A stretch of 39,012 nucleotides of DNA from JAYFRC01 sp034926415 (GTDB lineage: Bacteria; Bacillota; Clostridia; Oscillospirales; Oscillospiraceae), in the NCBI GenBank assembly GCA_034926415.1, contig JAYFRC010000106.1:1-39012 (forward strand), in the 5' to 3' direction. This document shows positions 16,841 through 25,054 of the stretch, piece by piece. Numbering within the stretch: the stretch's first letter is position 1; every line of letters starts with the position of its first letter. A program made the translations under genes and the position numbers. Below the pieces are notes generated by a model, which made no database searches, was not told where the DNA came from, and saw only the letters and a program-made list of their open reading frames with translations.

Positions 16841-17343
16841 TGAAGGTCGTCGGCGCAATAATGATATTTGTCGCCGGAGGCGCAGCCTGCCGCGCACTGC
16901 TTTTGCAGAGACGGCGTGAGATAAGGACAATGGAGGCTCTCGCGCGGGACTTTCAGCGTATCGGCGGAGAGATACATTGCAGGCTGACTCCGCTCCCGGC
17001 GCTCATGTCTCTCGCTGCGTCCGGAGCTTCAGCCGAAACGCGGGATTTCTGGAGCGAGGTCGCCGGGGAGAGCGGAAAACGCGGCGCTCCGCCGCTCGGA
17101 GAAATATTTTCGGGTGCGGAGAATAAGCTCTGCGCCGGACGCGAGGTCCTCGATATAATGCAGGAGTTCGGCAGGAGCTTTGAAGGACTTGACGAACAGG
17201 GCGTGCTCCGATGCGTGGACTCGGCGGTATCGACCATATCCGCGGCGGCGGAGGAAAGGCGCGCGGCTGCGCGCGACGGACGCAGGATTACCGTATGTGC
17301 ATGCTTTTCAATGTCCGCGCTGCTTGCGATAATGCTTGCCTGA
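16837..17343 (+). CDS. spoIIIAB: Stage III sporulation protein AB
   Basis: A 168-residue SpoIIIAB, distantly related to GspF-type platform proteins. It starts with one hydrophobic segment, followed by the family-typical ALLLQRRREIRTMEALARD, a helical middle region, and a second hydrophobic segment at the C-terminus (CACFSMSALLAIMLA). Translation is coupled to spoIIIAA through an ATGA overlap. The position and topology are those of the standard operon. Confidence 0.93.
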   Translation: MMKVVGAIMIFVAGGAACRALLLQRRREIRTMEALARDFQRIGGEIHCRLTPLPALMSLAASGASAETRDFWSEVAGESGKRGAPPLGEIFSGAENKLCAGREVLDIMQEFGRSFEGLDEQGVLRCVDSAVSTISAAAEERRAAARDGRRITVCACFSMSALLAIMLA

Positions 17344-17377
17344 AACATATGGAAAATGAAATGCGGGGAAACAATTA

Positions 17378-17572
17378 ATGGATGTTGATCTCATTTTCAA
17401 AATAGCGGCCATAGGAATACTTGTAGCCGTGCTCAATCAGCTCCTGATACGCTCGGGCAGGGAGGAGCAGGCACTCATGGTGACGCTTTCCGGCCTCGTC
17501 GTCGTTATGATGATGATGGTGCGCGAGATAAGCGCGCTGTTCGAGCTGATAAAAACGCTGTTCGGCTTCTGA
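17378..17572 (+). CDS. spoIIIAC: Stage III sporulation protein AC
   Basis: A 64-residue membrane protein with two hydrophobic segments, IAAIGILVAVLNQLLI and VTLSGLVVVMMMMV, the normal size and layout of SpoIIIAC. Its first lines DVDLIFKIAAIGI are characteristic. GGGGAAA lies before the ATG. It is followed after one base by spoIIIAD, to which it is related; both are predicted membrane parts of the channel. Confidence 0.95.
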   Translation: MDVDLIFKIAAIGILVAVLNQLLIRSGREEQALMVTLSGLVVVMMMMVREISALFELIKTLFGF

Positions 17573-17573
17573 T

Positions 17574-17960
17574 ATGGACACGCTGATACAGATATGCGCC
17601 GTGTGCCTGACAGGCGCGCTGGCGGCGCTGCTGCTCAAAAACAACAGCCCGGTATTCACGCTGCTGCTGCTCATGGCGGTGGGCATACTTGTGATACGCT
17701 CCGCATCGGGTTTTATAGAAGACGCACTCGATTTCATTTCGGAACTTGTGTATCTTTCGGGACTTAACAACGCTATATTTGCGCCGCTTCTCAAGACCGT
17801 GGGTATATCGATAATAACGAAAGTCTCGTCGGATCTCTGCCGTGACGCTGGAGCCGCAGCCGCCGCGGGACTTGTCGAAACGTCGGGCGCACTGTGCGCG
17901 ATAATAACGGCAATACCGCTGATGCGCTCCGTACTCGAACTCGTGATGTCATTTATATAG
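17574..17960 (+). CDS. spoIIIAD: Stage III sporulation protein AD
   Basis: A 128-residue polytopic membrane protein of the SpoIIIA channel. There are three to four hydrophobic segments, including ICAVCLTGALAALLLK and FTLLLLMAVGILVIRSA. The PLLKTVGISIITKVSSDLCRDAG segment, seen across its conserved positions, is the family hallmark. It is in tight series with spoIIIAC (1-nt gap) and 14 nt before spoIIIAE. Confidence 0.95.
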   Translation: MDTLIQICAVCLTGALAALLLKNNSPVFTLLLLMAVGILVIRSASGFIEDALDFISELVYLSGLNNAIFAPLLKTVGISIITKVSSDLCRDAGAAAAAGLVETSGALCAIITAIPLMRSVLELVMSFI

Positions 17961-17974
17961 CACGTGAGGTACAT

Positions 17975-19072
17975 ATGAAAAAAACCATTTTCGTTCTGCT
18001 TATCATATTCATTTTCTGCTTTCTTTTCTGCGGCATGGCCGAGGGCGCGGAAAGCCCCCTTTCAGATTTGGCCGGAGCCGTGCCGGGCGATGCGGGGAGG
18101 CTCATGGAAAACGTCGATGTGACTAAAGACGGCGGATTTCAGGACGGGCTGTTGTCGCTGCTCAGCGCCGGAAGGGACGAGGTCGCATCAGTCATAAGAG
18201 GCTCAGTAAAGAGCGTGGCGGCGCTGCTTTTCGTTGTAATGCTGTCAAACATCGCTGAGGGAATGTATGAAAACGGAAAGGATTCCAAGCTGCCGCGATT
18301 TTCCCAGCTCGTGGGAGCGCTGGCGGTAGTCACGCTGGCGGCAGGGAGTCTGACGGAACTTATAGGTCTCGGCGGCGAGACGATAGAGGAGATGGACCAG
18401 CTCTCGAAGGTTCTGCTTCCGACTCTGGCAGCCGCAACAGCGGCATCGGGCTCGGTAGCCGCCGCGGCCGTGCGGGAAGTGGCTACGTCGTTTTTCGCGG
18501 ACGTACTTATAAACTGCATAAACGGTATACTTGTGCCGCTTCTTTATCTCTATCTCGGAGCGGCGACGGCGGACGCGGTGCTTAAAAACAAAAGTCTTGG
18601 ACGGCTCGCGGAGGTGATAAAGAAATTCATTATGTGGTCGCTGACGGCGCTCGTATCCGCGTTCACGGCATATCTCACGATAAGCGGAGCGCTTGCCTCG
18701 TCCGCCGACAATCTGTCGGTGAGAGCGGCGCGGCTGGCGCTTTCGGGCGGGGTGCCGGTGGTGGGGAGCATACTGTCGGACGCTGCGGGCTCGCTGCTTG
18801 CGGGAGCAGCGATACTTAAAAACTCCGTTGGGGCGTTCGGCACGCTCGCAGTATTCGCCATATGCATAGCGCCGTTCATACGACTGGGGATACAGTACAT
18901 ACTGTTCAAGTTTGCCTCTTTTCTCGCGTCAACTATAGACGCGACCTCACTCGCGGCGCTTATTGACAAACTCGGCGGAGCCTTCGGGCTAATTCTAGGG
19001 ATGACGGGAGCAACGGCGTTCCTGCTGATAATCTCGATAATATCCTCTGTTTCGGCGGTGAGTTACGGATGA
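17975..19072 (+). CDS. spoIIIAE: Stage III sporulation protein AE
   Basis: A 365-residue membrane protein of the SpoIIIA channel. It has an N-terminal signal-like segment (MKKTIFVLLIIFIFCFLFCG) and then about seven to eight hydrophobic segments. The ATG at 17975 follows GTGAGGT; a longer frame from 17894 would overlap spoIIIAD and has no ribosome site. LLPTLAAATAASGSVAAAAV and the segment around FADVLINCINGILVPLLYLY are typical of the family. It overlaps spoIIIAF by 4 nt. Confidence 0.94.
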   Translation: MKKTIFVLLIIFIFCFLFCGMAEGAESPLSDLAGAVPGDAGRLMENVDVTKDGGFQDGLLSLLSAGRDEVASVIRGSVKSVAALLFVVMLSNIAEGMYENGKDSKLPRFSQLVGALAVVTLAAGSLTELIGLGGETIEEMDQLSKVLLPTLAAATAASGSVAAAAVREVATSFFADVLINCINGILVPLLYLYLGAATADAVLKNKSLGRLAEVIKKFIMWSLTALVSAFTAYLTISGALASSADNLSVRAARLALSGGVPVVGSILSDAAGSLLAGAAILKNSVGAFGTLAVFAICIAPFIRLGIQYILFKFASFLASTIDATSLAALIDKLGGAFGLILGMTGATAFLLIISIISSVSAVSYG

Positions 19073-19551
19073 AATTTTTAAGCTCATGGCTCGTATCGGT
19101 TTTCGCAGTCTCGCTTATCATATCCGTGGCCGAGGGCATAATGCCCGAGGGACGCGTAAAGGTTTTCGGAAAATTTACCTGCGGGCTCATACTTATGTTC
19201 GCCGTGCTTTACCCGGTAATAAACGCCGGATGGCCGGAGTTCAACTTTGACGGAGGCGGATACCAGGAAATGATAGAACAGAGGCGCAGCGAGCTTGAAG
19301 ACGAGAGCGGAGATTCGCTCAAAGCGCTCATAGAAAACCAGACGGAGACATATATATGCGATAAAGCCTCGGAGCTTTCGCTCGACTGCCGCGTTTCGGT
19401 GACGGCAAAGAGCGGGGAAGACGGCGTGCCGTATCCGTATTCGGCCGAGATGTCGATTCCCAAAAATCAGGAGCTTTCGGATTACATTTCGCGCGATATA
19501 GGGATAAGCACAGAACATCAGATATGGAACGCGGAGATAAATTCTGAATGA
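19069..19551 (+). CDS. spoIIIAF: Stage III sporulation protein AF
   Basis: A 160-residue SpoIIIAF: two N-terminal hydrophobic segments (WLVSVFAVSLIISVAEGIMP; GLILMFAVLYPVIN) are followed by a soluble domain of the ring-building type facing the intermembrane space. The motif ISVAEGIMPEGRVKVFGKF is typical. It overlaps spoIIIAE by 4 nt (ATGA). Unlike the other junctions of the operon, a 124-nt gap follows it. Confidence 0.93.
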   Translation: MKFLSSWLVSVFAVSLIISVAEGIMPEGRVKVFGKFTCGLILMFAVLYPVINAGWPEFNFDGGGYQEMIEQRRSELEDESGDSLKALIENQTETYICDKASELSLDCRVSVTAKSGEDGVPYPYSAEMSIPKNQELSDYISRDIGISTEHQIWNAEINSE

Positions 19552-19575
19552 ACTCAGACTTATCTTGATGCGCGA

Positions 19576-19671
19576 GCGGTTCCCGCTTGCGCGGAACCGC
19601 CGCTCATGCACACATTTTTGTGACCATTCATGGTCTTTTGTGCCTTGAGCGAAACGAAAGGAATGGTCATA
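19576..19671 (+). promoter_or_regulatory. Structured leader between spoIIIAF and spoIIIAG
   Basis: This gap holds three possible foldings. GCGGTTCC (19576-19583) pairs with GGAACCGC (19593-19600). GACCAT (19622-19627) pairs with ATGGTC (19630-19635). Alternatively TGACCATTC (19621-19629) pairs with GAATGGTCA (19661-19669), 9 bp that touch the GAAAGGA ribosome site of spoIIIAG. The second and third pairings exclude each other. A TTTTT tract (19615-19619) after the first hairpin could also allow partial termination. Confidence 0.5.
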
Positions 19672-19675
19672 AAAA

Positions 19676-20197
19676 ATGAGAGCGGACAGCGCAAAAAAAT
19701 TTGCGGAACTTTTCAAAAAATACCGCTTTATATTGCTCGTGCTCGCGGCGGGAGTGATACTTATGCTTATTCCGACGTCAGGCGGCGGAAGCAAGAAATC
19801 CACCGCGGAAAACGACAGTGTCTTTTCCCTTTCCGATACTCAGAAGGAAATGGAGGAGCTGCTGTCGGGCATCGATGGAGTCGGACAAGTCAGGGTAATG
19901 CTTACCGTCGCCTCAGGCGTGGAGACGACATACGTGGCCGACAGAAATCTATCGTACAGCGGAAGTCAGGAAAACCCGGAGGATTACAGTTTGTCGGACG
20001 AGACGGTGCTGTTGAATCAGGGCTCTGGCTATCAGTCGGCGCTGCCGTCGGGAACGACATATCCAGAATATTTAGGCGCGGTAGTCGTCTGCGATGGCGG
20101 AGGCAACGCCGCCGTAAGGCTAGCCGTGACAAAGGCGGTGTCGGTGCTCACAGGACTCGGTGCGGACAGGATAACCGTAGCAAAACGCTCGGATTAG
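19676..20197 (+). CDS. spoIIIAG: Stage III sporulation protein AG
   Basis: Ring-forming channel component of 173 residues, shorter than the B. subtilis protein. There is one N-terminal membrane segment (FILLVLAAGVILMLIP) and then the extracellular ring-building domain (LLSGIDGVGQVRVMLTVASG). The C-terminal YLGAVVVCDGGGNAAVRLAV and VSVLTGLGADRITVAKR are strong family motifs. GAAAGGA precedes the ATG, within the structured leader. It lies 14 nt upstream of spoIIIAH. Confidence 0.94.
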   Translation: MRADSAKKFAELFKKYRFILLVLAAGVILMLIPTSGGGSKKSTAENDSVFSLSDTQKEMEELLSGIDGVGQVRVMLTVASGVETTYVADRNLSYSGSQENPEDYSLSDETVLLNQGSGYQSALPSGTTYPEYLGAVVVCDGGGNAAVRLAVTKAVSVLTGLGADRITVAKRSD

Positions 20198-20211
20198 GAG
20201 GAAAATTTGAA

Positions 20212-20778
20212 ATGAAAAAAACATTGCGCAGAAATCTCGTCGTGCTTACGGTGCTCGTGTTCGTCGGTGCGGCAGCATACCTGAACTACAACTACGGAAG
20301 CGAAATGTCTCAAACTACCGGAAAGATACTCGGACAATCCGAGCTTGTCAGCGGCGACGACTCTGACGCCGTTGAAACGTCGTCGGAAACCGGCGAAGGC
20401 GGCGAAACGGCCGAGGGCTCGGCGGACGATTATTTTTCGACGGCGCGGCTTACGCGGCAGGAGGCCCGCGACAAGGCAAAAACTCTTCTTGAGGAAGCGG
20501 CGAATGAGGAAGGCGCGACTCAGGAGGTGCTCGATAAGGCGTCGTCCGGAATACAGGTTCTGGCTGATCAGACCGTGAAGGAGGCGACGATAGAAAACCT
20601 CGTAAAGGCCAAGGGATATTCCGACTGCGTGGCCTTTTTGAGTGACGGGAGCATAAGCGTCGTGGTAGCGGCGGGAGAGGACGGGCTGAGTAGTACCGAT
20701 GTTGTCAAAATCACAGATATCGTCCTCGAGGAAACGGGGTTCACGGCGGACCAGATCAAGATTATGGAGGCAAATTAA
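20212..20778 (+). CDS. spoIIIAH: Stage III sporulation protein AH
   Basis: Channel component that binds SpoIIQ across the intermembrane space. It is 188 residues long, starting at the ATG 10 nt after AGGAGG. One N-terminal membrane segment (RNLVVLTVLVFVGAAAYLNY) is followed by an acidic Ser/Glu/Gly-rich linker and the YscJ/FliG-like domain (RDKAKTLLEEAA through VVKITDIVLEETGFTADQI). It is the last gene of the spoIIIA cluster. No terminator follows, but a new promoter lies just downstream. Confidence 0.94.
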   Translation: MKKTLRRNLVVLTVLVFVGAAAYLNYNYGSEMSQTTGKILGQSELVSGDDSDAVETSSETGEGGETAEGSADDYFSTARLTRQEARDKAKTLLEEAANEEGATQEVLDKASSGIQVLADQTVKEATIENLVKAKGYSDCVAFLSDGSISVVVAAGEDGLSSTDVVKITDIVLEETGFTADQIKIMEAN

Positions 20779-20781
20779 GGA

Positions 20782-20810
20782 TTGTTTTTTGGCGAAAGCC
20801 ATGGTACAAT
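20782..20810 (+). promoter_or_regulatory. Sigma-A promoter of the asp23-nusB run
   Basis: TTGTTT (20782-20787), 17 bp and TACAAT (20805-20810), 36 nt before the asp23 start. It gives vegetative expression independent of the sporulation operon upstream. GGTACA (20803-20808) and TGTACC (20837-20842) form a small inverted repeat around the ribosome site. Confidence 0.7.
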
Positions 20811-20845
20811 ACATAAAGCACCTTATAGAAGGAGTGTGTACCGCC

Positions 20846-21220
20846 ATGGCAGACAACAGGGAATATGTAACCCACCCTGAGGAGCTTGGAACAATCAATA
20901 TTTCCGAGGATGTGGTCGCCGCCATCGCCGCGGGAGCGGCTGTCGAGGTAGAGGGCGTCAGCGGCCTTGTTTACGGAACAAATACAAATGTCCATGAGAT
21001 GCTTTCCAAGAAAAATATTTCAAAGGGCATAAAAATAGACATCGGCGAGGATTCCGTTGCAATCGACGTGTTCATCATGGTAAGGTTCGGCTGCCCGATA
21101 GCCGAAATAGCCAGGAGCGTACAGGACGCCGTATCCGCGGCCGTCGAAAACATGACGGAGCTCAAGGTGAGCTGCGTGAACGTGCATGTCGGCGGAGTGA
21201 GCTTCGACAAGGCGGAATGA
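20846..21220 (+). CDS. Asp23/Gls24 family envelope stress response protein
   Basis: A 124-residue Asp23/Gls24 (YqhY-like) protein. GTINISEDVVAAIAAGAAVEVEGV near the N-terminus is the family pattern (quoted across its conserved positions), followed by VFIMVRFGCPIAEIARSVQDAV and VNVHVGGVSF. It has no membrane segment. Its position just before nusB matches the yqhY-nusB arrangement seen in Firmicutes, where YqhY is linked to acetyl-CoA carboxylase control. The ATG at 20846 follows AAGGAG; longer frames upstream overlap spoIIIAH. Confidence 0.93.
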   Translation: MADNREYVTHPEELGTINISEDVVAAIAAGAAVEVEGVSGLVYGTNTNVHEMLSKKNISKGIKIDIGEDSVAIDVFIMVRFGCPIAEIARSVQDAVSAAVENMTELKVSCVNVHVGGVSFDKAE

Positions 21221-21231
21221 TATGAATGAGC

Positions 21232-21258
21232 GGGCGGAGCGTTTACACTCCGCCCTTT
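21232..21258 (+). terminator. Weak terminator or attenuator between asp23 and nusB
   Basis: A perfect 8-bp repeat GGGCGGAG / CTCCGCCC with an 8-nt loop is followed only by TTTCC. It is likely partial, since nusB has no obvious promoter of its own. Confidence 0.5.
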
Positions 21259-21332
21259 CCGCATTATAACAGTCCCAAAGCAGCCGCGCGAAGGGCCGGC
21301 GAACCCGTTATCACAAAAGGATGCGTGAAACC

Positions 21333-21779
21333 ATGGAAAGATCAACAGCGAGAGAGATAGCGTTCATACTGGCTTTCGAGCTCAGCTTTACAGATATGAG
21401 CGCCGGGGAGCTGCTCGACAACCGGCTGACCGAGGAATACTTCAGCGGTCTGCGAACCGAAAGCGGAATATTTGATTCGCTTCCGAACAAAAAACAGGCC
21501 GACTATATCCGCCGCGTGGTTCTCGGCGTCGCGGAACACGGCGCGGAGCTCGACGCGGATATCGCCAAATATTCGGCAAGCTGGAAATTTGAACGCATAC
21601 CGTTAGTCGCTTCCGCCATCATGCGCGTCGCGATGTACGAGATGCTCTATATGCCGGACATCCCGAACGGTGCGGCGATAAATGAGGCTGTGGAGCTGGC
21701 AAAGAAATACGAGGAGCCCGAGGTCGCTTCTTTTGTCAACGGCATATTGGGCGCGTTTGAGCGCGCGGAATGTAAATGA
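21333..21779 (+). CDS. nusB: Transcription antitermination factor NusB
   Basis: NusB binds boxA RNA with NusE (S10) for rRNA antitermination. All-helical, 148 residues. N-terminal STAREIAFILAFELSF is the usual AREIALQALYQ-like start. VVLGVAEHGAELDADIAKYS and IPLVASAIMRVAMYEMLY with GAAINEAVELAKKY complete the family pattern. The ATG at 21333 is 12 nt after AAAGGA; an ATG at 21321 is too close to it. It overlaps the next gene by 4 nt. Confidence 0.95.
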   Translation: MERSTAREIAFILAFELSFTDMSAGELLDNRLTEEYFSGLRTESGIFDSLPNKKQADYIRRVVLGVAEHGAELDADIAKYSASWKFERIPLVASAIMRVAMYEMLYMPDIPNGAAINEAVELAKKYEEPEVASFVNGILGAFERAECK

Positions 21780-22696
21780 AAGGTCTTATCTTCGCTCTTG
21801 ACACAAGCAATTATACCACGTCGGCCGCGGTGTTCGACGGTGAAACAGGGCGGAACGCAAGCCGCGTTCTCGACGTGCCTAAGGGCGCTCTCGGTCTGCG
21901 GCAGAGCGACGCTCTGTTTTTTCATGTGAAGAGGCTTCCTGAAATTGTGGAGACGCTGCTCGGCGGAGAAAATCTTCGAAGCGTTATCGCCGTGGCGGCA
22001 AGCACGCGGCCGCGCGAGGTCGCGGGCTCGTATATGCCGTGTTTTCTCGCAGGAGAAAGCACGGGCCGGAATCTGGCGGCGGCGCTCGGCGTCCCGTTTT
22101 TCGCTTTTTCGCATCAGCAGGGGCATCTGGCCGCCGCCGCGTGGTCGGCAGGTCATATGGAGTTGCTCGATTCGCCATTTCTTGCATGGCATCTTTCCGG
22201 CGGTACGACCGAGCTGCTTTACGTCGAGCCGGACGGAAAGAGTATCCGCGCCGCGGCGATTGGCGGAACGTCGGACATATCGGCGGGACAGCTGATAGAC
22301 AGGACTGGCGTCAGGCTCGGACTCGATTTTCCCGCGGGAAAATATGTGGACGCGCTCGCAGCGGACGGCAAAGCCGTCAAGGGCTTTAAGGTTAGGCTCG
22401 AGGAACTGCGCTTTTCGTTTTCCGGTATGGAAAACAAAATGATGAAGATGGCTGATGACGGAGAAAGACCGGAGGATGTTTCGCGCTTCGTGCTCGAGAC
22501 CGTGGCGCGGACCGTCGCCGCCGCAACGGAGAAAGCCATGGAAAAATATGGAAAGATGCCTGTGCTTATGAGCGGGGGCGTCGCGTCCAACTCGCTGCTT
22601 CGCGAGCGCATGGATGGCGCACTGTTCGCCGCGCCGGAGTTTTCGCGGGACAACGCGATTGGACCGGCGATACTAACATATAGGGACCTTCGCTGA
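21776..22696 (+). CDS. TsaD-like peptidase M22 family protein
   Basis: A 306-residue ASKHA-fold protein resembling Kae1/TsaD (older name O-sialoglycoprotein endopeptidase) but shorter than true TsaD. The N-terminal phosphate loop reads FALDTSNYTTSAAVF. The metal-binding HxxxH is kept in FSHQQGHLAAAAW. GGTTELLYVE and the C-terminal Asp in FSRDNAIGPAIL are present, so the metal site looks intact. Clostridia often carry such a paralogue between nusB and xseA in addition to a genuine tsaD elsewhere. A role in tRNA t6A modification cannot be assumed. It is translationally coupled to nusB. Confidence 0.85.
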   Translation: MKGLIFALDTSNYTTSAAVFDGETGRNASRVLDVPKGALGLRQSDALFFHVKRLPEIVETLLGGENLRSVIAVAASTRPREVAGSYMPCFLAGESTGRNLAAALGVPFFAFSHQQGHLAAAAWSAGHMELLDSPFLAWHLSGGTTELLYVEPDGKSIRAAAIGGTSDISAGQLIDRTGVRLGLDFPAGKYVDALAADGKAVKGFKVRLEELRFSFSGMENKMMKMADDGERPEDVSRFVLETVARTVAAATEKAMEKYGKMPVLMSGGVASNSLLRERMDGALFAAPEFSRDNAIGPAILTYRDLR

Positions 22697-22711
22697 AAGG
22701 AGCGTCAAGAT

Positions 22712-23914
22712 ATGCCGGAGCAGAAAATATACGGCGTGACGGAAGCAAACGAGCTTATAAAAAACCTTATAGACTCCGTGCCTGAGCTGGCGCATATCTA
22801 CGTACGCGGAGAGCTTTCAAACTATAAGATATATCCGTCCGGGCACCACTATTTCACTCTTAAAGACAGCGAGGGTGCCATGCGCTGCGTGATGTTCAGA
22901 GGAAGCGCATCGAAGCTCCGCTTCCGCCCGGAAAACGGAATGAGGGTAGTAGCCTACGGCCGTATAACCGTATTCCCGCGCGACGGGCAGTATCAGCTTT
23001 ACTGCGGCTCGCTGTCGCCGGAGGGTGCTGGTGATCTTTATGTCGCGTTCGAGCAGCTAAAGGCAAAGCTCGAGAGCGAGGGATTGTTCAACAGGGAACA
23101 TAAGAAGCCGCTGCCGCCATACCCTCAAAAGATAGCGATAGTCACATCGTCGGCCGGAGCCGCCGTCCACGATATGATAAGGATACTGAAACACCGCTTT
23201 CCCATATGCAAGGTCATACTCCTTCCTGTGCGCGTGCAGGGCGCCGAGGCTCCCGCCGAGATAGCCGGAGCCATAAGATACGCCGACAAGTGGAAGACGG
23301 GAGACCTGATAATAACGGGACGAGGCGGAGGCTCTATGGAAGACCTCTGGGCGTTCAACGATGAACGCGTGGCGAGAGCCATATACGACTGTTCGCTTCC
23401 GGTCATTTCCGCTGTAGGGCACGAACCCGATGTCACGATATCGGATTACGTCGCGGACGTACGCGCGTCCACCCCGTCAAACGCTGCGGAAATAGCCGTG
23501 CCGGATATGCAGGAGCTTATGTCCTGGCTTTCGTCGGCGGAGGGACGCATGGCCGCCGCGGAGCGGCAGAAAACGAAGCGTCTGCGCGAAAGCCTCGTGC
23601 GTCTGCGCTCATCGCGCGCGCTGACAGACCCGGAAGCGTTCATACAGGACAAGCGTATGCTGCTGGATTTCATGCAAAAGCGGATATCGGCTTCGGAGAA
23701 CGCGATATTCGCCGGGAAGCGCCAGACGTTCGGAGCGCTCGCCGCGTCGCTTGACGCGCTGAGCCCGCTGAAAGTCCTCGGAAGAGGATACGCCGTGGCA
23801 AAGACGGCGGACGGAAAAATAATCAAATCGGGAACCGACGTGGGTGTCGGAGACAAAATAGACGTGGACCTCGGCAGCGGCTCGCTCGGCTGCACCGTGG
23901 ACGATATACGATAA
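22712..23914 (+). CDS. xseA: Exodeoxyribonuclease VII large subunit
   Basis: Catalytic subunit of ExoVII, which degrades single-stranded DNA in both directions. The N-terminal OB fold (YVRGELSNYKIYPSGHHYFT) is followed by the catalytic core (IVTSSAGAAVHDMIRILKHR; GRGGGSMEDLWAFNDE; SAVGHEPDVTISDYVADVRA) and a helical coiled region, then the GRGYAVAK C-terminal motif. The 400-residue length is normal for Firmicutes. AAAGGAG lies before the ATG. xseB follows after 14 nt. Confidence 0.96.
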   Translation: MPEQKIYGVTEANELIKNLIDSVPELAHIYVRGELSNYKIYPSGHHYFTLKDSEGAMRCVMFRGSASKLRFRPENGMRVVAYGRITVFPRDGQYQLYCGSLSPEGAGDLYVAFEQLKAKLESEGLFNREHKKPLPPYPQKIAIVTSSAGAAVHDMIRILKHRFPICKVILLPVRVQGAEAPAEIAGAIRYADKWKTGDLIITGRGGGSMEDLWAFNDERVARAIYDCSLPVISAVGHEPDVTISDYVADVRASTPSNAAEIAVPDMQELMSWLSSAEGRMAAAERQKTKRLRESLVRLRSSRALTDPEAFIQDKRMLLDFMQKRISASENAIFAGKRQTFGALAASLDALSPLKVLGRGYAVAKTADGKIIKSGTDVGVGDKIDVDLGSGSLGCTVDDIR

Positions 23915-23928
23915 GGGAGGCAGACGTC

Positions 23929-24162
23929 ATGGCGGAAAAGAAAATGACCTTTGAGGAATCGATAGCGCGGCTTCAGACGATAGTAACGGAGCTTGAAAAG
24001 GGCGACGCGCCGCTGGCCGACTCGCTGGCGCTGTTCGAGGAGGGGAGCCGCCTAGCGGCTCAGTGCTCCGGCATGCTGGATAAGGCCGAACAAAAAGTGG
24101 TAAAACTTATGAAGGGCGCGGACGGAGTTCCCGCCGAAACGCAATTTACCGAAGAGGAATGA
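23929..24162 (+). CDS. xseB: Exodeoxyribonuclease VII small subunit
   Basis: The 77-residue small subunit that binds the XseA coiled region. FEESIARLQTIVTELEKGDAP and LADSLALFEEGSRLAAQCSG are the family signature. GGGAGG lies before the ATG. Its end overlaps the ispA ribosome site, a usual arrangement of xseB-ispA in Firmicutes. Confidence 0.96.
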   Translation: MAEKKMTFEESIARLQTIVTELEKGDAPLADSLALFEEGSRLAAQCSGMLDKAEQKVVKLMKGADGVPAETQFTEEE

Positions 24163-24167
24163 ACCTT

Positions 24168-25043
24168 ATGAATCAGGAATATGATAGCTGCCGCGATATA
24201 ATAAACGCCCGGCTTGAGACGTACTTCAAAAACGACTGCCCTCAGAAACAGCTGCTCGAAGCGATGAGATACAGCCTGCTGGCCGGAGGAAAGCGGATAC
24301 GTCCTGTGCTGACGGTCAAGTTTTGCGAAGCTGCGGGAGGACGGGCGGAGGACGCGCTTGACTTTGCCTGCGCCGTCGAGATGCTGCACACCTATTCTCT
24401 CATACATGACGATATGCCGTGTATGGACGACGATGATCTTCGCCGCGGAAAACCAACGAACCACAAGGTGTTCGGAGAATATACAGCCGTGATTTCGGGC
24501 GACGCGCTTCAGGCCGCGGCGTTTGAAACGCTGCTGTCGGCTAAGCTTCCGGCGGATAGCGTCATAAAGGCCGGAACGTGTCTTGCGGAAGCTGCCGGAG
24601 CATACGGCATGTGCGGCGGACAGCAGCTCGACATGGAGGGGGAGCAGGAGCTCCTCTCGGTCGCCGGAGTGACGGCCGTGCACAATCTTAAAACCGGAGC
24701 GCTCCTCCGCGCGGCCTGCCGTATGGGAGTCATCGCGGCGGGCGACAAGTGCAGCGCCGAAAAGCTGGACGCGGCCGACAAATACGCCTCCGCGCTCGGG
24801 CTTGCGTTCCAGATACGCGACGATATACTCGACTGTACCGCCACCACCGAGGAGCTTGGAAAGACTGCCGGTTCCGATGTCAGAAGCGAAAAATCTACGT
24901 TCGTGTCTCTGCTCGGGATAGAAGCCTGCGTTTGTCTCGTGCACGACAATACGGAGAAGGCCAAGGCAGCGCTGAGGGGACATTTTGAAGACACAGGTTT
25001 TCTTTATTCGCTCGCCGACGCGCTCGCAGACAGAAAAAAATAA
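24168..25043 (+). CDS. ispA: Polyprenyl synthetase, farnesyl diphosphate synthase type
   Basis: Condenses isopentenyl diphosphate with allylic diphosphates to farnesyl diphosphate, feeding undecaprenyl phosphate and other lipids. The first Asp-rich motif is HDDMPCMDDDDLRRG and the second is FQIRDDILD. GGKRIRPVL and CGGQQLDME are also present. From the ATG at 24168 it is 291 residues. That start has AAGAGGA 9 nt upstream, whereas the ATG at 24159, overlapping xseB, has none. The chain-length region before the first motif (EMLHTYSLIHDD) fits the bacterial FPP type. Confidence 0.94.
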   Translation: MNQEYDSCRDIINARLETYFKNDCPQKQLLEAMRYSLLAGGKRIRPVLTVKFCEAAGGRAEDALDFACAVEMLHTYSLIHDDMPCMDDDDLRRGKPTNHKVFGEYTAVISGDALQAAAFETLLSAKLPADSVIKAGTCLAEAAGAYGMCGGQQLDMEGEQELLSVAGVTAVHNLKTGALLRAACRMGVIAAGDKCSAEKLDAADKYASALGLAFQIRDDILDCTATTEELGKTAGSDVRSEKSTFVSLLGIEACVCLVHDNTEKAKAALRGHFEDTGFLYSLADALADRKK

Positions 25044-25054
25044 GGGGCAGGTCT

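Noticed and set aside
19630..20211. Long frame running through spoIIIAG into spoIIIAH
   Set aside because: Before the ATG at 20212 it lies in the wrong frame of spoIIIAG and lacks a ribosome site. SpoIIIAH begins at 20212 with a clear site and membrane anchor.
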